DNA of 64,000 nt from Quercus robur (Eukaryota; Streptophyta; Magnoliopsida; Fagales; Fagaceae). Positions within the stretch are counted from its first letter, which is position 1, and each line of letters begins with the position of its first letter. Location of the stretch: assembly GCF_932294415.1 (NCBI RefSeq), contig NC_065545.1, forward strand, positions 23,173,357-23,237,356, read 5' to 3'. Below the pieces are notes generated by a model. It made no database searches and was not told the DNA's origin. It saw only the letters and a list, made by a program, of their open reading frames with translations. Positions 11,836-21,632 of the stretch are shown piece by piece. Both the position numbers and the translations under genes were made by a program.

Positions 11836-12216
11836 TGGAACAGCCCCCATAGCGTGAATCCACGGCCTCCCCAGGATTGCGGTGTAGGGTGCGAATGATC
11901 GGACTACTATGAACGTAACTATAACTTCCTTGCCCTCCATGTCCACCGGGAGAGAGATTTGCCCCTCGGGAATCACAATTCTCCCGTCAAACGAGACCAA
12001 TGGCGTGTCATACTTCGCCAAATCCTGGGTTTTTAACCCGAGCCCTTCGAAGAGGTCCAGGTACATAACGTCAGCCCCGCTACCCTGATCAATCATCACC
12101 CTCTTCACCAAGAATCCGCCTATCCGGGCTGTCACCACCAAAGCGTCGTCGTGCGGTTGGATGGTTCCTTCGAAATCATCTTCTCCGAACGAGATGTCTA
12201 GCCGTCCAACTTTCTT
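11824..12216 (-). pseudogene. Aspartic protease (Tat element)
   Basis: The catalytic motif reads MIDQGSGADVMY where the family usually has D(T/S)GS, followed by YTAILGRPWIH, the conserved C-terminal block. It is in the same frame as gag and separated from it only by a TAA at 12217-12219. It ends at a TGA at 11824-11826; a one-base shift there restores a sequence that leads into RT. It would cleave the polyprotein. Confidence 0.85.
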
Positions 12217-13773
12217 TTACTTCTTGGATGATTCTCCCTCCGCGCAAGCCACTGTCATTACCCTCCTTGCCGCTGCTGCTCTGCTCGGTGCAGCATGAAT
12301 GACGTTGATTACCCCCAGGGGTGGTGGAAGGGGATTCCTTTTCTGTTGGGCGCCCTGCCCGGCCTCCCGGTCAGTGGAATCTGCTACAAACTCTTTCAGG
12401 TGCCCTGCCTTCACTAACTGCCCGAGATGATCTTTCAGTACCCTACACTGCTCGGTGGTGTGCCCTTTGTCTCTGTGATAGGTGCAGTATAGGCTTTGGT
12501 TCCTCCGAGATGGGTCGCCCCCCATTTTGTTCGGCCATTTGAAGAATGGCTCGTTCCTTATCCGTTCCAGTATCTTGTGCACGGGCTCTTTAAACAACAC
12601 ATTAACCCCTTCGATCTGCATCTCTGGTTCCTGCATTCTGAAGTCCCTTTTCGGCTTTGGCGGCAAGATGCTTTGCCGAGATTTCCTCGTAAAAGGAGCT
12701 TTCCCCCTGCTTTGCAGCCGGTCATCCTCTAGGCGTTTGTACTCCTCTATGCGTCTCATCAGTTGCCTCATATCCTCCGGGGGTCTTCTTGTCAGCGACT
12801 CCCACAGTTCAGAATCCTCGGGGAGCCCCATCCTGAAGGTGCTAGCCGCAATTTTCTCGTTTCCCCCACCAATCTCATTGTAGAGTTCCCAGTATCGGCT
12901 GGCATAATTCCGAAGGGTTTCCCCGACCCTCATTTTCATGGAAAGCAACGCGTCGACCGGTTGTTGCACTCGGCTGCATGTTACGAACCTGCTGCCGAAC
13001 TCTTGAATCAGCTCGGCGAAGCTGTGTATAGAGCCTTTCCGCAACCCATTGAACCATCTCAGTGCGGTAGAGCCGAGACTAGAGGGGAATACTTTACACA
13101 TCAATGCATCGTTGTGAGCATGCAAAGACATCATGTGGATGTAATGACTGACATGCTCCACGGGGTCTGTCCTCCCCTCATAGGAGTTGAACGGTGGACG
13201 TGTGAATCTGCTCGGCATGGGTGCCCGTTCAATCTCATCAGAGAATGGAGACCGGGCTGCCATCCGCAAGGCCCTGCTCATGGCGTCCATCGCAGCGTTG
13301 TGGTGCCGCCGCTCCTCTGGCGACTCTGACCTTTGGTTATCATACCCATGCGACCGGGAACGGTCCCGTCTACGACGCGTCTCCCGGGAGTGTCGACGTG
13401 ACTCTTGAGAACGTGATCGGTCTCGGTGTTGTTGTGTAACTGATCGGCTGGAACCTTCCTCGCCACGGTTTCGCCTGGGTTGGGGGTTGTGGTTTCTTTC
13501 GTGGCGCCGACCCCTTGCTTCCAACTCCAAGTCCATTACCAATCTGCGCAACCGCTCCAGCTCTCGGTCTCTCTCATCATGTTGCCGATGTGCTGAGACG
13601 TTTGAAATCGTCCGGTGTGTCTGGGCCGATCCTTCTCCCAATCCGGACCTTTCCTCTCCTCTTGGATGCTCCCTATCCTCCAGCCGTTTCTGCCTTCTCT
13701 CCCTCCACGTCGATCCCCGAGAAGATCCTGCGGAATTGCTCGGAACGTGCCCTCCTGAACGCTCCTCAGACAT
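12217..13773 (-). CDS. Gag polyprotein (Tat element)
   Basis: The start chosen is ATG 13771-13773 (MSEERSGG), about 60 bp after the primer site; the open frame itself reaches back into the LTR. The first 180 residues are arginine- and serine-rich. The middle holds the retrotransposon gag domain (ALRWFNGLRKGSIHSFAELI, later ASRYWELYNEI). A variant zinc knuckle, CTYHRDKGHTTEQC, lies near the C terminus and would bind RNA. It forms the nucleocapsid. It is the only sense gene of the element with no internal stop, ending at TAA 12217-12219, possibly a mutation because protease follows in the same frame. Confidence 0.88.
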   Translation of the reverse strand: MSEERSGGHVPSNSAGSSRGSTWRERRQKRLEDREHPRGEERSGLGEGSAQTHRTISNVSAHRQHDERDRELERLRRLVMDLELEARGRRHERNHNPQPRRNRGEEGSSRSVTQQHRDRSRSQESRRHSRETRRRRDRSRSHGYDNQRSESPEERRHHNAAMDAMSRALRMAARSPFSDEIERAPMPSRFTRPPFNSYEGRTDPVEHVSHYIHMMSLHAHNDALMCKVFPSSLGSTALRWFNGLRKGSIHSFAELIQEFGSRFVTCSRVQQPVDALLSMKMRVGETLRNYASRYWELYNEIGGGNEKIAASTFRMGLPEDSELWESLTRRPPEDMRQLMRRIEEYKRLEDDRLQSRGKAPFTRKSRQSILPPKPKRDFRMQEPEMQIEGVNVLFKEPVHKILERIRNEPFFKWPNKMGGDPSRRNQSLYCTYHRDKGHTTEQCRVLKDHLGQLVKAGHLKEFVADSTDREAGQGAQQKRNPLPPPLGVINVIHAAPSRAAAARRVMTVACAEGESSKK

Positions 13774-13824
13774 CTCCCTTGCTTGAGTCTCACTCAAACC
13801 ACAGCTTCGTAGGAGAGCCCCACG

Positions 13825-13836
13825 GTGGGCGCCAAT
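13825..13836 (-). other. Primer-binding site of the Tat element
   Basis: On the - strand the 5' LTR ends in CTTACA and is followed, after a short AT spacer, by TGGCGCCCACC. This is the position and form of a tRNA 3'-end complement. The exact tRNA was not determined. Confidence 0.8.
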
Positions 13837-14435
13837 TGTAAGAACCAAGTGCAAGACTTCTGGACCTTAGGTCACTTGGGCTCACAATTTATTTGTAGTG
13901 GGCTTAAGTATTTCCTACAATGGGTCGTTCTCGGCAGAGAGACTCAAAGTAACACCCAGTTAGTACCCTCTCCTTGACTGTTTTCTCTCAATTTTTCTGA
14001 ACCCCTTCTTCTCCCAACTTTCTTCTATTTATAGCCAAGGTTAGTGGGAAGATCATGATTACAGCCACCGTTAGTGCTATTGAAGGTCTAGTATTATCTG
14101 GCTAAAGTGGTTGTTCAGGTGAAAGGGCGGTGCAGCATTTATGATCTTGGAACTTGGTTCCATTTTCACCGATTATGTTCGGCAACTCACGTTCCCGTGC
14201 ATATCATGACCTTCCCGGATATGACTCCTGCGCTCTACCGAGAAAGATTAACCGGTCAACTCTGGGGACTTAATACCCAAAGCTTGTTTTTACTCTAAGG
14301 CAGTTTCAAGAATGGTATAAGGTAACTGGAACTTCCTGCTGGGCCTGCACCCAAGGCCGGTATGGGCTTGGGCCCAGGGCCTAGATGGGTCTGGGCCCAA
14401 GGCCAGTATGAGCTTTGGAAGCTCGGTGCCGTACA
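13837..14435 (-). repeat. 5' LTR of the Tat element
   Basis: This LTR is 599 bp, the same length as the partner at 4470-5068, with about 11 mismatches and no indels. The target duplication ATTTT follows at 14436-14440. Confidence 0.93.
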
Positions 14436-14841
14436 ATTTTTTTTTTAAATGGTTTGCTAATATGTCCTGAGGACATACATAAGTAAAACCCAATATAAAA
14501 AACCATAAAAAAAATTAATTACTTTTTTATTTTTCTATAAAAAAATTTCATAAACTAATGCTCTTAAGACATTCATTAACTTATTCATTTATATTTATAT
14601 ATATATATTCGATAGTTATATTATAATAAAAACAAAAGATTCTAATCCTAGATATTTTTATTGAAAACACTAAAAAGTATGATATAAATTTAGTGACATT
14701 ATATGTAAATAAAAATAATGACCTTTCAAAAATATCGTTGATGTGACAAGTGACTAAATTAATTAATCTTTAACATAAAATACTAACATAATATTTGATT
14801 TGTTAGTCAAATGTGCATAGGATTAATTGTTGTAATTGGAT

Positions 14842-15007
14842 ACTATCGCGCACCTTTGGTGCGGTGGTCACTCTATAAGTATAAGTGTTTGTGGGGTGTG
14901 GGGGATAAGGGCTGGAGTTCAAGTCTCCAAGAGAGAGCTTTACACATATATATACACTTAGATTGGGTTAAAGTAGAAATTCTATCTTGCATATAAAAAA
15001 AAAAAAA
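14842..15007 (+). mobile_element. tRNA-derived SINE
   Basis: The body has a pol III A-box-like segment (TTTGGTGCGGTGGTCA) and a B box (GGAGTTCAAGTCTCC), and ends in a 13-base A run. A 14-bp target duplication, TGTTGTAATTGGAT, flanks it at 14828-14841 and 15008-15021. The length of about 165 bp fits plant SINEs. Confidence 0.88.
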
Positions 15008-15701
15008 TGTTGTAATTGGATGTTCACAGACTAAATTAGTACTCACATTGTGAAGAGTTTTGTAACTTAACTGATTGACACATCTCCATTGTATATATTG
15101 AATTATCAATGAAAATTGAAAATTTAAGGGTGATATTTGTAAAAGCCCCTAATTATTTGGAGCTTTGACTCGAGACCTCACATACTCCAAAGTTGAGTAT
15201 TTTCTAATTCTTTATCCTACACATTAGGTAATTACAAAAAGATATCATTAAAGGTGATCCCAAGATGCAGGTTAGGAGTTTTGAACTTAAGACCTCATAT
15301 CTCAGAATCATTAAATAACCCATTAGAGTTGTACTCAATGGAAACAAATTTGATGCAACTATTAGAAAAAGGCTATTATTTTAATAATTGTTAAATGGAA
15401 ACAAGTTGTTAGAAAATGTTTAGAGCGTTGGTAATATTTTTAACAACAAAAAATGTTGTTTTAATAACCCAAGTGTTTTGTTAACACTAGTGGCCTAAAA
15501 GTGTTGTATATAAATAAACGAATTACCATAATAATTTGTCATCTATAAAGGGCAACAGAATAAAAAGGGCTAAACCAAAAGGATATTCTACCATCTCAAT
15601 TCTGAAGCTAGGGAGACGAGTCGGCTAAAAAGTCCATTAGCTCATTGACAAGCTGACGATTTGGATAGACTGTCTCTGTAGACTCAAAACTCAAACGTAG
15701 T

Positions 15702-15895
15702 GCCGATCATCTCGCAAAAGGAGGCTGCAACATAATAGGGACTTTTGTAGTTTTAGATGCTCCTACCTCAGATGAGCTTTGTATCAAATTAGAATATGAT
15801 GCTTATGGTTTGTACTCTTTAAAGGCTTGTAGCCAATACTTCGCCTTTTATGGCTAGCTAATCAATGCATATCATCCTTTTCAACCAAAAAAAAA
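15702..15895 (+). mobile_element. 5'-truncated LINE fragment (RNase H tail)
   Basis: The fragment starts inside a coding frame reading ADHLAKGG, the end of the RVT_3-type RNase H domain of plant non-LTR elements, and continues as GTFVVLDAPTSDEL to a stop near 15857. An A tail follows. A 13-bp duplication, ACTCAAACGTAGT, lies at 15689-15701 and 15896-15908. It therefore inserted by target-primed reverse transcription, about 330 bp upstream of the RH24 start codon. Confidence 0.82.
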
Positions 15896-16076
15896 ACTCA
15901 AACGTAGTTAATGAATTCATACTAATTTGTACATGTCGGGCCAGGCTTGCTCTACAAAAGGCAAGGCCCAAACAAAAATTCCTCATCGGATCCAAACCCG
16001 ACTCAATCCAGACCCTCCACCGCCAACCCATCTGGCCATCTCTTTGTGCCTTCACTTCACTTCACCTCTCCCAAAT

Positions 16077-16107
16077 CCCAATCCCAATCCCAATCCCAAT
16101 CCCAATA
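16077..16107 (+). repeat. (CCCAAT)n microsatellite in the RH24 leader or promoter
   Basis: About five CCCAAT units lie some 115-145 bp before the RH24 ATG. A telo-box-like AAACCCTAA follows near 16149, a motif common in promoters of plant genes for RNA and translation machinery. Confidence 0.7.
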
Positions 16108-16221
16108 TTCCAATCTTCTTCCCCTTCCAGCTCCAAAGCTTAAACTTAAAACCCTAAAAAGTAAAAACCCTTCAACACACAGAAACCAAATCTAACCCTA
16201 GGAAGCAGAAGCAACATAGTC

Positions 16222-19200
16222 ATGTCGAAGCGAAAGTTCGGGTTCGAAGGGTTCGGCATAAACCGGCAACCCACTTTCAATTTCGAGACCTCCCAACAAC
16301 CTCAGCGACTCTACGTCCCTCCGTCCTCTCGTTTCCACCACGACAACTACGAAGACACCGACCTCGACAATATCGATTACGACGAAAACAACAACAAGGA
16401 AAACCAAACCAACACCGACGACGATGACGACGACGACGACGACGACAACAACAACAACAACAACAACAACAACGATCGAAACGAAGGCGACGAAATTGAC
16501 CCTCTGGACGCGTTCATGGAGAGCATACAGGAAGAGGTGAGGTCAGCGCCGCCTCCGAAGCCGAAAGACAAGGCGGAGAGGTACAAGGACGACGAGGAAG
16601 ATGATCCAATGGAGACTTTCCTCAGGGCTAAGAAGGATTTAGGGTTAACTCTCGCCTCCGAGGCTCTTCACGCCGGGTACAACTCCGACGAGGAGGTTTA
16701 TGCTGCTGCTAAGGCCATCGATGCCGGTATGGTTGAGTATGACTCTGATGACAACCCTATTGTGCTAGACAAGAAGAAGATCGAGCCAATTCTGCCTCTT
16801 GATCACAGCGAGATCGACTACGACCCATTTACTAAGGATTTCTATGAGGAGAAGGAGTCCATTTCGGGTAAATGAAAAGCTCAACACTCACTGTTTTTGG
16901 TTTACAAGGGATTTTTTTTTTCCTGATTTGAAAGGCTGAGTAGTGGAATTAGAATTCAATGGCAGGGATAAGTTTGAGAAATGTAATTGAATTTGGTAAC
17001 TATTGCCTAAAACTTGAACACTGACTGAATTTGGTTTCATGTCCAAGCTCTATGTGCTGTTAGTGTAGGCAAAAATTTGGTTTTTTCTGAGTTATGTGGA
17101 TAATTGACATGAATGAAACGCTAAATGAGTTGAAATAGGGAAATTTAGAGATGGAACATATAATTTTTATAGCAGATAGCATCGAATTTCAGAGATAAAT
17201 TTGAGAAATGCAATTCTACTCAATTGAACGAATTTGTTGTATTTGTACTCTAGAAATAAAATTGTAGGTGAATTTAACTCTTTTTTTTTAAAAATAATTT
17301 TATTGAGAAGAAGAAGAGGAGGAAAAGCACTATAGTTTGGTAATTTTGTTTTGGTTTTTTAGGTATGAGTGAGCAGGATGTTGCAGAATACAGGAAGAGC
17401 TTGGCTATTCGTGTATCGGGTTTTGATGTCCCAAGGCCAATTAAGGCATTTGAAGACTCTGGTTTTTCTGTGCAACTCATGAATGCCATAAAGAAACAAG
17501 GGTATGAGAAGCCTACATCAATACAGTGCCAAGCTTTACCAATCGTGCTTTCTGGGAGAGATGTCATTGGTATAGCAAAGACGGGTTCTGGTAAAACTGC
17601 TGCTTTTGTACTTCCCATGATTGTTCATATTATGGATCAGCCTGAAATTGGGAAAGAAGAAGGTCCCATAGGAGTGATATGTGCACCTACTAGAGAATTA
17701 GCACACCAAATATTCTTAGAGGCCAAGAAATTTTCGAAATCACATGGGATACGCGTCTCTGCTGTCTATGGTGGTATGTCAAAACTTGAACAGTTCAAAG
17801 AACTCAAGGCTGGCTGTGAGATAGTGGTTGCTACACCTGGGAGATTGATAGACATGATAAAGATGAAGGCACTGACAATGTTAAGAGCAACTTACTTGGT
17901 TCTTGATGAGGCTGATCGGATGTTTGACCTTGGATTTGAGCCTCAAATTAGGTCTATTGTTGGTCAGATTAGGCCAGACCGCCAGACCCTATTATTTTCT
18001 GCAACAATGCCCCGTAAAGTTGAGAAGTTAGCTAGAGAAATTCTCACTGATCCTGTAAGAGTTACAGTGGGAGAGGTGGGAATGGCCAATGAGGATATTA
18101 CTCAGGTAGTTCATGTTATTCCTTCTGATGCAGAGAAGTTGCCTTGGCTTCTTGAACAGCTACCTGGAATGATTGATAATGGAGACGTTTTAGTGTTTGC
18201 TTCAAAAAAAACCACAGTGGATGAAATTGAATCACAATTGGTTCAGAAAGCTTTTAAAGTTGCAGCTCTTCATGGTGACAAGGACCAGGCTTCTCGCATG
18301 GAAATTTTACAAAAATTTAAATCTGGCGTCTACCATGTTCTTATTGCAACTGATGTTGCGGCTCGTGGTCTTGACATCAAGTCAATTAAATCAGTGGTGA
18401 ACTTTGATATTGCTAGAGACATGGACATGCATGTTCATCGTATTGGTAGAACAGGTCGTGCTGGTGACAAAGATGGCACTGCATACACCCTAATTACTCA
18501 GAAAGAGGCACGGTTTGCTGGTGAATTGGTTAATTGTTTGATTGCTGCTGGTCAGAATGTGTCCATGGAACTGATGGATCTTGCTATGAAGGTAACTCTT
18601 TTGTTTATTGATGTTTTATGTTTTAAGAACTGGTATTATCATTTTTAGCTGTGACTACACTTTTCTAAATCATGCTACTACTCTCTCTTTCTTACTCTTC
18701 CACATGACCAAATTACCGCCTTTCATCTTTCCGATATTATCAAATAGGTGACAGTACCATGATGGTGCTATATTCTAAACATGACCAATACAAACCAATC
18801 TCTTTCTGTTTATAATCAAATCATGGTTATTGTTTTGGATGGCAGTATCTCATCTCATGCTTGGAACGCTTTCAAATCTGTCATTGTTCTGTTTGATACG
18901 TTTAAATTTGGCACAAGTTTTTAGGTCAGACTTTAAGTGTTTTGTATGACTAATTGACATTTACTTTGCAAATCATTAGGATGGGAGATTCAGGTCCAAA
19001 CGCGATGCAAGAAAAGGAGGTATGTTATTTTTGGGTGCATTATAGTACTTACTAAAACAAAAGGTTTTCTATCTTGCTGTAACATGTGCCCATGTGATTA
19101 TTCTAATGCCTATGGGATTTACCTAAAATGTTATGAAACTAGATTTTGTCTTCCAATCAGCATTGTGATTGGTTGAAGAAACAAAGATGGTTAAATATTT

Positions 19201-19925
19201 GTTAGATCCTATTGCCGCCCATGTTCTTAAGATTTTTTTGCAAGATAAGGAGCTTGGTATTGCTGGATTTATAAAAGAGCCCTTAAGATATTTTTTTGCT
19301 AGCTTTCTATTTAATGTGTAATGTCTATGCAAAATGTGCAGGAGGGAAGAAGGGCAAAGGGAGGGGGGGTGGTGGTGGTGGTGGTGGTGGTAGTAGTGGT
19401 CGAGGTGTTCGTGGGGTTGATTTTGGTTTGGGCATTGGATATAATCCAGAATCCAATAATACTTCGCCAAGCTCTGTTCCAAGTCGATCTGCTGCTGTTA
19501 ATTCACTCAGAACTGGAGCGATGGCTCAGTTTAAGAGTAAATTTGTTGCTGCTTCATCAAACTCTCAGAATCAGGGTTTGAGTAACAGTTCAAGTGCGTA
19601 CGCCAACAAGAGAACAGCACTACCAGGCTTTGTGTCTGGGGGTTCAATTGGTGGAGATGTATATAGAACACAGACAACTATTTCATTCTGTCCTGCTACG
19701 TCAGGTGTAAACACCACCAGTCAAATCTCCACAGAGAATGCAACTCAAAAGAACCCAGAAAGGTTACTTTTCTGAGCTAGACTTTCATCATTTTATCTAG
19801 TGGTATTGTATTCATCTAAAATAAATTTTAGAATGTTATTGTTGTTTATGTTCTTTCGTTGCTTCTTTTGCAGTTCAAGAGATAAACCTAGAGAAAGGCG
19901 GAGGCCCTCTGGTTGGGACCGGTAA
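16222..19925 (+). CDS. RH24: DEAD-box ATP-dependent RNA helicase, RH24 type
   Basis: The five exons are 16222-16867, 17363-18591, 18980-19019, 19342-19762 and 19874-19925. All introns are GT-AG and the join is in frame, giving 795 aa (the Arabidopsis protein is about 760, from memory). The N terminus MSKRKFGFEGFGINRQP and the acidic, DPLDAFME-containing arm are typical of RH24. Helicase motifs in order are the Q motif (GYEKPTSIQ), AKTGSGKT near residues 287-294, PTRELAHQ, TPGRLID, DEAD near 397-400, SAT near 428-430, ATDVAARGLD and HRIGRTGRAG near 574-583. The C terminus is a glycine run followed by VRGVDFGLGIGYNPESN and ends RRRPSGWDR. The protein unwinds RNA using ATP, probably in the nucleus. 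Oddities are a 10-Asp/9-Asn run (16417-16473) and a Gly run, both on trinucleotide repeats. It is convergent with the D27-like gene, whose end is 890 bp downstream. Confidence 0.96.
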
Positions 19926-20814
19926 TTTGTACAATTCAGTGTATCTCACATGACTTGAGAACTTTTTTTTTTTTTTTGGATAAGCATGAAATGATAGTCT
20001 GTATTGTTATTTATGATTGCAAGTTATTTTTTGTGCGCTTATTTTAGTTCTTACTTCTGTATGATTCTAGCCATTAGTTCATGAGTAATTTGTGCACCAT
20101 ATAAGTTCAATATTAAACATTCTTTGTTTGCTACTTCAGCCATGTTTGGTATGAGGGAAATAAATTAAGGGGAAATTTACAACTATTTGGTTTTGTGCAC
20201 AAATAGGTAGGAAAGAAATATTGAAATATTTCTAAAAAGTTGATAGGTCCTATCTTTTTGCATAGGGTTTTGACAAAATAAATTAAATAATACTATTTTG
20301 GATACTATTTGACTGTGTAGTGTGTACCACTCATGCAATCTCATTGTCAATTTTGCGCTAAATAAATTTTTTAATTAAAAAAAAAAAAGAAGCAATTTCC
20401 TTATGAAATCTGCAATCTTATTGTTAATTTCACTGAAGAAAAATAATATCAGTGTGAAATTGGCAAAAAATTGTTATATTCAGATGGAATTGGCAAAAAA
20501 CAATATCATTGTGAGATTGTTATATGAGGGATAACAACCAAAAAATTGTTAAATTAGGATCATTTTGCCAAACCAGCTGCTTCTGCATGTGGCAGTATGT
20601 GCAGACAATGTTGGTTGGGAAATGCAAATATCTGTTTTAGTTAATCTTGTGGTAATAACATCCTGGCCAGATTGTAGAGACAGAGAAAGGAAATGACATC
20701 CAAATTTGACATGATTAGCAGTTTGAGATTCTTCAAGTGTTTTGTACTACACCCCAAAGTAAAACTACAAATGTCCATGGTGGTGGGAGTTGGATAGTGT
20801 AACTCAGTTCGTAT

Positions 20815-21594
20815 TTAGGCTTTTGGGCATTGTGGTACATTCATGGCTCTGGTGACCTCTCTTCGTCGAGTGGCATCTGGGCATATCTCTAAGCAAGGCT
20901 CCTTGAGGGCGATATCATCTTCAGCCAATGGAGGAAGAATCCCAAATTTAAACTGCCATGTTAGACCCACAAAAGAACGAGTAAGTCAAGGAAGTCGTAC
21001 ATTTGCAGAGAGATGACAGTTTGGGTGACAATCTTTATCTAGCTACTTGATATTCAGCTAGATTACAAGTGAGAACTGGGAATTTGGAGTCAACAAGGAT
21101 TTAAAAGCAAACTTGGCCCCAATTCTCCCCAATTCTCCTTGGAAAATGGATTGATTGCTTAGCCAAACTGGAATATAAACAAAAGAGCAACAGGAAAAGA
21201 ATTTGGTACTTTTTGTCTTTAAATAAGGGTATAAGATGTTTAAATAGTAAACCAAAAAAAATTAGAATTACCTGATTAAGGGCATAAAATGTTTGAATAG
21301 TAAACTAATCAATCCTGCCTATACACAGTACTCTCTTTTATGATAAGGGACATAACGCATGAGATGTTTGAATGGTAAACAAATAAAATTAGGATTACCT
21401 GACAGGTATAATCACTAAAGTTTGGCTCCATTAGTAAAGGAATTCCCATGTAATCCTTGAAGAAATTCTAGAGCAACAAAAACAATTTGAGATTATAAAC
21501 GACCAAACCTGATAGATGCAGTCAAAGTGCACAAGAATATTCTTGTTATAAAACTCATATGGTTACCCAAATTGAGAAGGGGGGGGGGGGGGGG

Positions 21595-21632
<38 letters not shown>

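Larger units (their letters stand above)
4470..14435 (-). mobile_element. Complete Tat-lineage Ty3/Gypsy LTR retrotransposon
   Basis: Two 599-bp direct repeats (4470-5068 and 13837-14435) bound the element, with the 5-bp duplication ATTTT on both outer sides. Read on the - strand, the 5' LTR is at 13837-14435. It is followed by a primer-binding site starting TGGCGCCCACC, then gag, protease, reverse transcriptase, two RNase H domains and integrase. A purine tract containing AAGGGGGGG abuts the 3' LTR. The order PR-RT-RH-INT defines Gypsy, and the second RNase H is the mark of the Tat group. A gene on the opposite strand (5563-7845) lies between integrase and the 3' LTR. By eye the LTRs differ by about 11 substitutions and no indels (1.8%), so the insertion is fairly recent. 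The sense genes carry many nonsense codons, so this copy is probably not autonomous. Confidence 0.95.

Noticed and set aside
8943-13841. Numerous + strand ORFs of 60-190 codons opposite gag and pol
   Set aside because: They are shadows of the GC-rich gag-pol coding strand and show no domains; only 5563-7845 has independent support.
20843-21016. A 57-codon + strand ORF that looks like a mitochondrial leader (MALVTSLRRVASG)
   Set aside because: It is exactly antisense to the last exon of the D27-like gene, which has full family similarity and splice sites.
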